This document shows, one piece after another, positions 43,201 to 53,375 of a DNA stretch of 64,000 nucleotides. The notes under the pieces are model-generated. The model was not told where the DNA came from, made no database searches, and saw only the letters and a list, made by a program, of their open reading frames with translations. Source of the DNA: Anaeramoeba flamelloides (lineage: Eukaryota; Metamonada; Anaeramoebidae). Made by a program: the position numbers and the translations under genes. Position 1 is the first letter of the stretch, and each line of letters begins with the position of its first letter. The stretch is taken from the NCBI GenBank assembly GCA_027625915.1, contig JANTQA010000033.1, positions 7,998,001 through 8,062,000 on the forward strand. Reading direction: 5' to 3'.

Positions 43201-46200
43201 TTCACAATTTTGGAATTTAGACAGTTTAAGAAATTGAATACAACTAATCACAAAATAATCTTTTTTATTTTTACTCTCAATGCCATAAAAAACTCTTAAA
43301 AACTTTAATACAAATGAAAATAATCATTTCTAAAAATAAATTTTCAATTAGGAGATCAAAACCATTTTTTCTAATTTAGTCAATTTTTTTTTTTCTTTTT
43401 TTTGTTCTTTTTTCCTTTTTCTTTTATATGTCCCTACGACCCAAAAAACACTAAAAATTGAAAACTGATCAAATACCTTACATTAAAAAATTAAAAAAAC
43501 AAAATGAAAAAATTAAAATAAATAAATTTTCAATTTAACTTTTTCTTGAAAACATTTTTTGCCAAAATGATTGAATTCAAACTTGAAATTATGTATATTT
43601 TTATATAAAATATCTTATTTTAACTCATTTACTAAAACAAATTCGAAATTATGGGAATTTTATTTTCACAAAAGGCACTAATTTGGTCTTCAAATGTTTT
43701 TTTTATTTTCAAATGGTAAAATTAAAAAAAAAGTAATTTAAAAAGACAAACTCTCTGGAAAAGTATTCTAATTCAATATATTAGCTTATTCTTTGATTTC
43801 AAAATTTTCTCAACCCCAATTTTTTTCAAAAAAAAATAAAAAAGTGCACAGTAATTTCATAAAATATTTTTGATATTCAAAAGTTGAGAGTGTTTTTATT
43901 CTAAAAAAAATTATCACAGTGGTTAATTGAATTAAGTTATAAGGCTAGATTTCGAAAAATATTAATCAGAAAAAAATAGTGCTTAATTTTATTAAGGACA
44001 TAAGAAAGTATATTTGAAAAAAAAAAAAAAATGGATTGAAACTTCAAATTAACTTTAAGAAAATTGAGTCTTTGTAATTTCTTTTAAAATTCATACATTT
44101 ACCATTAAAAAATCTTATTGTCAACAATTTTAATTTTCCAAAGAAATTGAGAAATTTTGCACGGTAAGTTCCAATGAAAGTGGACCAAAAAATTTTTTAA
44201 ACATTTTATTTTTTTCGGAAATTTTTAGTTTGTTTAGGAATTTCTTTAATCAATATCATCTCTAATTGAAAGTTTATTATTTCTCTTATTTCTAAACAAT
44301 TCGAATGTTGGTTGATTCTTAAAAAAAAAAAAAGAATTTTTCATTTTTGGCTGGTCACCTTTGAGTGAAATGGGGTTAATTTTGAAATACACACAATAAA
44401 TGTTGATTTAATCAGTAATAATATCCCACTTAATTTCTATATACTAATTTACAGATAGAAATACTAACAAAGAAAATATTATTTGAAACATTATAAAAAA
44501 AAAATCCTCACTTTTTAGGAAATATCTTATATTCTTGTAGAAATGGACATTTAACTCAAGTCTGAAGAATAATTATTCGGTTTTGATCAAAAAAAAATGA
44601 TTTTATTTTATTTTTTATTTTATTTTAAGTGAGGATTATTGACCCCTCTTGTTTGCCGTTGTTTTTTTTTTAATTTAAAAGAATTGAGTTAAATGTGTGA
44701 TTTTACTCTATTCTTTTGAATAAAAGAAAACCTAGGCACTTGGCCGCACTTTTCGTTAAGTTTTTTTGAGTTTTCGGTTTATTTGGAAAATCAATAGGTT
44801 TTCGTTAGGTTTTTTTGAGTTTTCCATTTATTTGTGAAGTCAATAGATTTTCGTTAAGTTTTCTTGAGTTTTCTATTTATTTGGAAAATCAATAGATTTT
44901 CGTTAGGTTTTTTTGAGTTTTCTATTTATTTGGAAAATCAATAGATTTTCCAAATAAAATAGAAAACCTCAAAAAAACCTAGAACACTTCACAAATAAAA
45001 TAGAAAACCTCAAAAAAACCTAGAACACTTAACAGATAAAACAGAAAACTTCAATAAAATCGCCGTTATTTTTTCCATAATTTAAAAGAATAGAGCTAAA
45101 TCAAAGATTTTACTCAATTCTTTTGAATTCTGAAAACCTAGGCACTTGACAACACTTGAGGGTACTCTATGGCGCTTGGCAGCACTCCCAGAATACCTAA
45201 ATTTCTATTTAGAAATTTTATTAAAGTAAAAAATGATTTTTTTATGAGTAACTTTTTTCCTTATGATAAAAATCATTATTATATTAATTGAGGTACCTGA
45301 TTGATGAAAAATTTTCCAAGAATATGAATAATTTTCAATTCGCCATCTTCTAGTGAAAATGGCCAATACTTTTGGTTAGGGTGAAAAAAAAAATCCTCCA
45401 AACCAAACTATCTTATTTTTTTCAGCTTGAAAATTGTGGAAAAATAAGTAAAATGGGGAAAAAAGGTTCAACACGATTTTTAATTGAAAGCCTTGCTAGA
45501 ACCTCAGAACGAAAAGTAAGATCAATTAGGAATATAAAAAATAAACGATTGTTGACAAAATGGGGTATTACTCACAGCAACATTTTTTATAATAATATTT
45601 TTTGGTTTGGGTTTTTTTTTTTTATTGATCTTTTATTAAATATTTGTTGAAAAATTTGAAGATTTTTGAGATCTCCAAAACAATCCATCATATTTCGATA
45701 ATTAAAGAGTAGATCTAAATTTTATTTGACTTTGATTGATAACAAAATGATCAATCATTCTTTGAAGTAAATTTGTTTCTTTTATGAATTGATCTTACTT
45801 TCTATTTTCGGGTTTCTGTGATTCTATTAAGGTTTTCAATTAAAAATCGTGTTGAACCCTTTTTTCCCATTTTACTTATTTTTCCACAATGGTTTGTAAA
45901 AATTGAGATAATTTTAAGGTCCAAATATTCATTCAAGGAATTGGTGAATAATTTCATTTGCCACTTTCCTTTGAGAATAGATCGATCAAGGAGATTAAAA
46001 TTGTCCAAAAAAATTCATAAAAAATAAAAATTTTCAACATTTTTTCTTATTTTTTATGTTTTTTCATTTTTTCAGAATTTAGCTTTTTGATTGAACTTCT
46101 AGACGTGGTGTTGGTTTGTAAATAAATCTAAAGGATGAAAAGGAAAATATTTTTCAATTTTAAAAGAAAATATAAAAGTAAAAGACAAAATTAGGGAAAA

Positions 46201-47929
46201 ATGAATAATTAAACTTTCCAAAAATTTGAGTAAACCCCATTAAAAATATATTTAGCCTACCGAAAAAAATTCAAACAAGGAAAAAAATCAACTAGAAAGG
46301 TTTTACAGAATTCTTTTCATTTGCTAAATAGTTTAAAGATATTTTTATAAAACTAAATTCGAATTTTTGGTAACCTCACTTTCTCAAATTAACATGATCT
46401 TTGGAAAATCAAAAAATTGTAATTTTATTTCTCAACAGATCTCACCGAAGAAAATTTTGTGTGACTTCCACGCAATACCAAGTATACTTTGACCTTTCTC
46501 TTAAAAAATTCAGGGAGTTTTATCCAGAAACTTGGTTCTTACGATCATGAATGAAATGAAACAATTGAAAATTTTCGAATAAACATTTGTAAAATTGTCT
46601 TAAAAAAGTGATGATTATAAGTTTTTTAAATCGTTACTCAGACTGTTTAACTCACACGTTTCAAGGATTTGGAGTCGCACTGTTTTAAAACTTGGAGTCA
46701 TCACTTTTATCAAAAGATCTGTATTTTGAATTTTATTTCTTTTTAAATTCTTTTTTTAAAATTTTTGACTTCCTTATGGTTCCTGATAAAAGCTTTCAAT
46801 TTGTTCGAATTTTTTGTAATAAGTCGACATAAGTTTACTGACAAAAACAGTCTTTTCGTTCATAAAAAAAAATTAAAAATTTGAGAAAAACAAATTTTTA
46901 TGTTCGTTAAAGCCAATTCATAAAAAATTCACCATTAAATTTCTAACACTCTCCGCCAACGAAAGGGAAAGGCAAATACACACAAGAAAAAGAAAAAGTT
47001 ATTCAATAATTCCAAATGATTTTTGAGAATATTAGAAAAGAAAGTGAAAATTGTAAAAAAGTATGAATGCCTGGAAACAAGAAAAACTTTTTTGATGTGT
47101 TTTTTTGTTGCTTATATAAACATTTATTCTTTGTCGATTCAAGTTGATGGTCTTTGGTACTTTCTGTTCTTTTGAAAGCAACAATAAGAAAAAGAAGTCA
47201 GAAAAGCAAGAAAATATTTATATTTGAATAAGTTAATGAAAAAACAATTGTATTTGGATCTACTTCTTGTTTGTTTTTCAAAAATTTTCATTTCACAAGC
47301 TGAAAGGATCAAAAAGACAAAGAAAAAAAAAAATAAAAAGAAAGAAAGGAAGAATTACACTTGACGTTGTTAAATCAAGATTTGCACCTTTGTCAATAAG
47401 GTATTTACAAATTTTGTAATAACCCCTTTTGCTTGCTGCATAAAGTGGAAAACTGTTCCGATGACAAAGGGTTTTTAAATCAATATCTGCACCATTTTCT
47501 ACCAAGATTTTGACCAATTTTTCGTGGCCATATTTTGCTGAAATATATAACGCAGTCGATTCCTAAATGTATTTTGAAAGAGAAAATTTTGAAAAAAATA
47601 ACAAAGAAAGAAATTACAAAGAAAGAGAACAGAAGAAGAAGGTTTTGAATTTGGATTTGATCTAAGTTTGTTGGGTGTCATGCGTTACGAGACGAGAAAA
47701 TGTTTTGTTGAAAAAGGTAGCTTACACCAAAATTGATCGAATTAACATCTACACCTTTCTCGATAAGCAATTTTGCAATTTTGTATTGACTATTTTCTGC
47801 TGCCAAAAATAAAGGATACACACCATCCGCAAATTTCTTTTTAAGATTAAATCTTTTGTTGAGAAAATTTTCTACAAGTTCATAATCACCTTTGATAATT
47901 GCTTGTTTTAATTTTCTTGTTTTACTCAT
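40254..47929 (-). CDS. Ankyrin-repeat BTB protein (three exons, ~5-kb intron)
   Basis: Exons 47929-47726, 47562-47359 and 42392-40254 join in phase 0 (2,547 nt, 848 residues). Exons 1 and 2 are each exactly 204 nt and encode two ankyrin repeats each. Exon 3 adds about 13 more, then two BTB-like segments: a weak one (FSDLQIHGIKIHKVWIQ) and a clearer one (KDFVILANNASINVHKFILQ then VRSPFFRKKFS … LLIKFLYTNQL) interrupted by a Lys/Asn run. Splice signals are GTAAGC/ATTTAG for the 163-nt intron and GTAATT/AATAATAG for the 4,966-nt intron. The key evidence for the long join is repeat register: exon 2 ends GANLDLTTSS and exon 3 starts QTTALMGSAKKGH, restoring one perfect ankyrin consensus. Ankyrin-BTB proteins commonly act as adaptors, often for cullin-3 ligases; that role is inferred. 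Confidence 0.8.
43430..44010. repeat. ~570-bp dispersed repeat, copy 2
   Basis: Same-orientation partner of 6255-6840, with the same landmarks (ATTATGGGAATTTTATTTTC, CAGTGGTTAATTGAATTAAG). It differs by scattered substitutions and small indels. Confidence 0.7.
44630..45240 (-). mobile_element. LINE F 3'-end fragment carrying the nested hairpin array
   Basis: Minus-strand LINE tail: GAGGATTATTGACCCCTCTT before and CCCAGAATACCTAAATTTCT after the insert 44657-45186. The LINE part totals only about 80 bp. It is a severely 5'-truncated copy or the remnant of one. Confidence 0.7.
44657..45186. mobile_element. Nested (Russian-doll) hairpin array
   Basis: A 530-bp insert at the common LINE site. 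After a first hairpin (44657-~44742, ending AAAACCTAGGCACTTGG), four left arms start CGTTA(A/G)G at 44754, 44803, 44852 and 44901, exactly 49 bp apart. Each reads GTTTTxTTGAGTTTTC…ATTTATTTG…CAATAGxTTTT. The innermost then folds back (CCAAATAAAATAGAAAACCT…CTAGAACACTT, ending 44989). Further right arms follow, the next ending at 45030 (41 bp later). A different hairpin follows (TAAAAGAATAGAGC with its inverse) and closes CCTAGGCACTTG at about 45147. The pattern is what repeated insertion of a ~90-bp hairpin into the loop of the previous one would leave. Confidence 0.8.
45431..45892. mobile_element. TAA-type MITE, in the ankyrin-BTB intron
   Basis: 462 bp with long inverted ends (about 65 bp, close match): AAATTGTGGAAAAATAAGTA…GGTTCAACACGATTTTTAAT at left and the inverse at right ending ACAATGG. 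Same family as 59541-59972. Short open frames here are chance readings of the inverted ends. Confidence 0.8.
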
Positions 47930-48014
47930 TCCAAAAAATTGATTTTTGGATCTTTTATGAATTTGTCTTGGATTAGTTATTTTTTTGAAAACAAAAAGAC
48001 AAAAAATAAAATTA
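47930..48014. promoter_or_regulatory. 5' flank of ankyrin-BTB gene
   Basis: 85 bp between the ankyrin-BTB start codon and the right-hand CTTAAGGG-type element. AT-rich; no specific promoter motif can be assigned. Confidence 0.3.
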
Positions 48015-50823
48015 TTAAGGGACTAGTAACGCTTATTTATTTTTAACCCCAAAGGTAATAGAGTAATTATTTACATAAAGATACAATTAAACCCGATAAA
48101 AAAGTTCATTTCTCAACTTTAGAGAAATGAATTCTTGATTTTAATAGAATTCTTTTTTCCCAATGAAAATTTTCAAGTAAAAAGATCTGATCCTTTTAGT
48201 TTGGGTTTTTGTATCAAATAAGAAAAAGATAAATTTACAAAAGAGTTTTATTTTTCAGAAATCTCACCTTTAGTAATTTCTGATAATTTGTTTTGATAAC
48301 CAATAACCACTGAAAATTTATCTTTTTTTAAATATACAATAAAAAGAAATCAAATATTGAATCATTAAAGATCTAGAAAAATTTGATCTTTTCTTGTATC
48401 CACAAATATTTATTAAATAACCAAGTTTATAAAAGACTAGGCAATATTATTTTTATAATATCCAGATTATAAACAACGAACTATTTTTAGTCTTATAATC
48501 AGTTATTTGATAATATCTATTTTTTTTTATTATTCAAATTATTTATTTAAATTTGTTTTATTTGTTTGAAAATCTTCAAAAAATTGAGAAATCCTTGTTA
48601 GCCTATTTGATACTTTAACCTTTGTGTTGTTAATTAATCTACAGAAAAGATCAAGATTGGATTTATTATTTATTGATTAAAAATAATCAAATTTAAAAGT
48701 ATTTCTTTAGATTATAAGTTGAATTTTCCAGGTTTTAAAAAAGTATTTTGGAAGAATTTTTTCTTTTCTTTATTTTATGTTTTTTGTTGTATTTTTTTGT
48801 TCAATGAATTGAAAAAATTGATTTGAACTTTTATTTGAATCAATATATATATATATATATATATATTTATTGAGGAGGAAGTGTAGATTACACTCTAAGT
48901 GCCCTTTTACTTAAATTCCCTTTCAGAAATTTAAGCATAAAATCATAGATTTCATATTATTAATTAACAAAAATAATTTTAAGCTATCATAATTTAAAAT
49001 TATTTCATTAAAATTTAATTCTTTTAACTTTTTCAGAAAAATTAATCTATCTTTTTTATAGGAAGGACATACCCATAAAAAGTGATCAATATTTTCTATT
49101 ATTTCCTTATGTTCATATTTTAAACATAAAGGACAAAATTTATTTGAATTTTTATTTATTACATAATAATATCTATTTAAGCAGTTGGTAAATGTTCTGA
49201 ATTTTAGAATTGTTGAACTTGATGAATAACTTAAATATCTTTGATTAATAAATAATTTTTTTTGCTTTTTAATTATTGCGAAATATTTTTGTACCTTCCA
49301 ACTGGTAGAATTCAACAACTCATTATAATTATAATTATAAATTTCCTTTTTAAGAAGGTTTAAACTCTCCGACTTCCAGTTAATTTTATTGTTTATTCTT
49401 GGGTTAAATTTTATTAATTTTTCCAGATAGGGTAGAGATAATTCTTTTAATTTTTTTTTAAATTTGAATTTCTTTTTATTGATTGATATTACCAAATTCT
49501 CGAATTTAAATTCTGTTTTATAAATAAGAACTGGTGTGTTTCTGTTTATTTTGCAGATTTCAGTAATACATGTATTAATCCAGGAGTTTAAATAGTTTAG
49601 GGTTGCTATTTTATAATTATATATTTCTAATCCATATGTTAATTGACTTAATATAAAAGATTTAAATAATCTTATTTTTAAATTATTTGTTAATAAATTA
49701 TTATTGAATATTTTTTTAGAACTATTATAAGTTTCTTTTGCCTTTTTTAGATTATAGACTAAATGTGAAATTATTTCCAAATAAATTCCCAAATATTTAA
49801 TTTTTGATAAATCTTGAGTAATTTATGTTTTGTCTTCATTAGGTTTTAATCCAAATTGGACAATTACTTGATATATAGCATTTAATTTTTCATTTATCTG
49901 ATTCATATTCCCTTTTATGATTACAATTAAATCATCTGCAAACATTTGACAATGATTTGTTAATGGTATTATTTTTACTAATAGAAAATGTGAAATAAGA
50001 GCAAATATAATCGGTGATAAGGGATCCCGTTGGAATATACCGATTCCTTCACCTTGATAATATTTTACTAAAAATTTTAGAATAATTTTATTTAAAATAA
50101 ACTTTTTTATTGTTTTCCTAATTATTGTAAAACTGATTGGGTCAAAGAATTTAGCTATATCAATCATTATAATATAAGTTTTATCATTTTTATTTTCATT
50201 ATTTGTTTTTATCTGATTGTAAATATTTAAAAAGTTTAATACCGCAATACGAGTATCAAATTTTTTTCGAAAGCCAAACTGCGCTTTATGAATAAATTCC
50301 CAACAAGGCTCAATAAGTTTATATAGCATTTTAAGAAATAATCTTGGTAGAATTTGATTAATAGAAATTGGTCTATAGTTTAAAGCGACTCCTTCATTTC
50401 CTTTTTTATGAATAAACAAAATTGAAAAAATATTTGTTTTTAAAGTTTGAAATTATTATTGTAATTTTTTTTGAAATTATGTCCTTTTTTTACAACAAAT
50501 TTATTCGAAAACTTAGTTTTTTTCTTTATAATGTGTATTTTAGTACAACCCTCTTACAGGCAATAAGATTTCAATCTTCTTTCGTTGTTATAAAGAAAAT
50601 AATTCAGAAATATGTTGAATTTTGAACTTTTCAAAAATGAGAAAAATGGATCAAACTTTTAAAAACAAGAATACATAACTGAAAATTGCTTTGAAATTAA
50701 TTTTGATTTTCTTGTAATCATATTTTTACTTTATTTTTAAATTTCAAGATGTGGTAATTTTTTTTTTTTTGAATTTGGTATTAAATTTTACTAAAAGTTT
50801 TTTTTAGTTTACTAGTCCCTTAA
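48015..50823. mobile_element. Large CTTAAGGG-like element enclosing LINE B
   Basis: Ends TTAAGGGACTAGTAA(C) and the inverse …TTACTAGTCCCTTAA lie 2.8 kb apart. The right-end interior recurs at ~8700-8890. Most of the span is LINE B (48867-50450). No transposase of its own is visible. Either a MITE-like element that received a LINE, or a chance pairing of family ends. Confidence 0.55.
48867..50450 (-). mobile_element. LINE B, best-preserved copy (5'-truncated)
   Basis: The minus strand reads as one continuous frame, broken by a single in-frame TAA near 49812, over ~500 residues. It opens at the reverse transcriptase fingers (SILFIHKKGNEGVALNYRPI), then QFGFRKKFDTRIAVLNFLN, IIMIDIAKFFDPISF (motif A), GIFQRDPLSPIIFALISHFL (motif B), CQMFADDLIVIIKGN (motif C) and YLGIYLEI. 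The C-terminal zinc-binding region is FCPLCLKYEHKEIIENIDHF then LWVCPSYKKDR. No endonuclease is present in the retained part. The 3' end is (TA)n-rich (48845-48866). The clade cannot be fixed by eye. Confidence 0.9.
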
Positions 50824-52580
50824 AACAAACAAGTTGAAAATATACTTCCAAAAAGAGTTTGGAAATCTTTAAATCCCAAGGAAAAATTATTTTCTTAAAA
50901 ATTGTTTGAGGTAGCTGTCACATAATTGTAAAATTCTCACTTTTTCCCCAATTTAAAAGATAATCCTGGTAAACATTTTTTTTATTTAAAGGTGAAGTAT
51001 TTTTTAACAATGTTACAAATATTGATAAGGGATTATTGTCTGCCAAGGGGAAATCCAAGATCACAGTATTTTGTTATATGCTGTATATAAAATTTCTATG
51101 CCAGAGTCCAAATGCATTTAAAAAATTGATTAACAAAAAAATACTTACAAGATTCATCAATTAAACAAATTTCCATGTATTGTAAAATAAATCCAAGAAA
51201 TCCAAGAAAAAAAATCACATTTCGAAACAGATTTAAAGGTTAAATTGTCAATATTCAGACTCAAAATATGCAAAATAGTATTCTTAAATTAGCTTTAAAA
51301 TGTAGATTCGTTGCTAAAGAATTGATTTTTTTAAATAATTAAATAATTAATCAATAAATTCTTCAAAAAAATTATTTCCTTATTTATTGTAAATATATTG
51401 ATATTCCAATTATCTTTATAAAGAGGAAATAAAATGAATCAGTCTTTGATGTTTTATTTTAAAGATTCCCTAATAAAAAAAGTATTTTATAGCATGTTCT
51501 AAAGGTATTGTAAATGTATTACCAAGATTTAAAATTTTAGTCAAATTTTATAAGAAAAATTATTATAACATAAATATTTGTTATAAAATGTGTTGTGATT
51601 TTTTTTGGATGTTATACTAATGTTTTAAGAATATTTTTTTAAAAAATATTGTAAAAAAAATCATATAAAAGGGAATTTTGAATTAAAATGTTATATAATT
51701 GTTACTAAAAAAATTTTTTTATTTGGGTTATTGAGTTAATCTTTGAAATTCAAAAATTCAAAAAATAGTTACTTTTGCAAATTCAAACATAATCTAATTT
51801 ATCATTTTGTTCTTTACCAAAATAGAAAAAGTCAAAAAAAAAAAAAAATAATAACAAATAGAATGGGATTTAATCAATTAACAAAAAAAAAAAATATAAT
51901 AATGTGATTATTTTATCTAATAATAAGTAATCCATAACAAAATATAAGATACGATCAATTTATAAGATATAAAACAAATATCAATGAAACCTGTAATTAT
52001 ATTTTCTGAATCTGGATTTTTAAAGTAAAAAAAAAAAATATTAAGATTTATTTTTTAAAGAATCTTGAATAATTTGATGGGTAATACATATTTAGAGAAA
52101 AGTTTATTTAAATATTTCCTAAATATAATATAAATACAATCTAAAAATTTAAGTTGAATAGCTTTTCTATTACCTACTGAAGATATAATAACCTTCAAAA
52201 AATAAAATTAATTTTTGAAAATTACTTTTTATTTTTTTCTAAATATTATTATCTATCTGAAATTTTCAGAGAACATTTAAAATAAGAAATTCTTTATTTT
52301 TTTTAGAAAAAATTTTTGAGAGAATCTATAACTTAAGATCACCTATACTGATAAATTCAAATAAATATCTGAGAATTTATACTTCATTTTCCATTTTTAC
52401 GAATTTTATTACACAAACTTTGAAGAAAGCCTTTTATTGGTTGAAATGTTAAAAAAATTTGTAAAATTGGTTATGTTTTCAAAAGTTTCTTTCTCTTGAG
52501 TTGTTTTAAAAGTTGAGATATGAGATTACAAAATGAGAAATTGAATTAAAAATTTTATTCGGTATATTTGAATTTATCAG

Positions 52581-52613
<33 letters not shown>

Positions 52614-53375
52614 AAAGTCTTACAAGTTTCAAATATTTTTAGTTTTTATGATATTAAAACCACAGCAAAAAGATTTTGTTTAATTTTTTTTACACTCAAC
52701 ACTCTTAAAAAAAACACAAAACAAAAGTAAATCAGAAAAAATTAAAAAGAAATAGAAAAAACAAACAATAAAAAAAAAAAAAAAACTTTAACAAATTAGA
52801 AAAAATAAATTCTGATCTAATAAATAGAAAAATTTAACAAGAATATATAAAAAAACAAGAAAAACAACTTCTATTAACATAATAAAGAAAGTTAAAATTT
52901 TTGTTAATAGTTTATAATAAAAAAACAAGATAACAATATCTTTTACATTTATAACTTTCAAATAAAAATTAAGTGTAAGAGATCAACAGAAGTCACAAAT
53001 TAAGTTTATTATCCAATAATTTAGAGATTTTAGATAAATCCAAATGTCAAAAAAAACTAGGAAAAAAAAAAAAAAAAAAAAAAAAATGAATAAGTAAATC
53101 TATGTTTTCAGTAAAGACTCAAAGAAGATTTATCAAGAAATGAATTTAAAAAAATTTTGAAATAGGTTATTTATTGTTAATTATAAAATCATTTTTTTTA
53201 AAAAAAAAACAAGACTAAAAAAAAGATTTTTTGATGTTTTTAATGATTTGGAATTTTCTCGAGTTAAAAATAAAACCCGATTTAAAAATCAACAGAATAA
53301 AAAAAATAATTAATATTATTAAAAAAACGCTTTCTGAAAATAAAATGAAAAGAATATACATTAAATCAAATCAAA
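50824..53375. other. 3' flank of TRIM-like gene, with a MITE
   Basis: No gene. Contains the second CCCTAATAAAA MITE (51468-51727), an (AT)n run (~52581-52609) and several long A runs. Confidence 0.5.
51468..51727. mobile_element. CCCTAATAAAA MITE, copy 2
   Basis: 260 bp, with the same ends and internal TTATAACA-like motifs as 32727-32985, moderately diverged. The flanking TA is eroded. Confidence 0.8.

Larger units (their letters stand above)
42393..47358 (-). other. Giant intron 2 of the ankyrin-BTB gene
   Basis: 4,966 nt holding mobile DNA: the second copy of the 570-bp repeat (43430-44010), a repeat matching 17395-17790 (44020-44390), LINE F with its hairpin array (44630-45240), a TAA-type MITE (45431-45892) and a small MITE (~46590-46735). 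A short G-rich island lies at 42980-43070. I found no additional ankyrin exon in it. Confidence 0.65.

Noticed and set aside
44657-45186. CRISPR-like array because of regular 49-bp spacing
   Set aside because: Units are near-identical throughout with no variable spacers, and they fold back on inverted copies; a nested hairpin fits better.
45372-46008. Two short frames (KMGKKGSTRFLIE on both strands)
   Set aside because: The same peptide appears from both strands because the DNA is the inverted end of a MITE; not genes.
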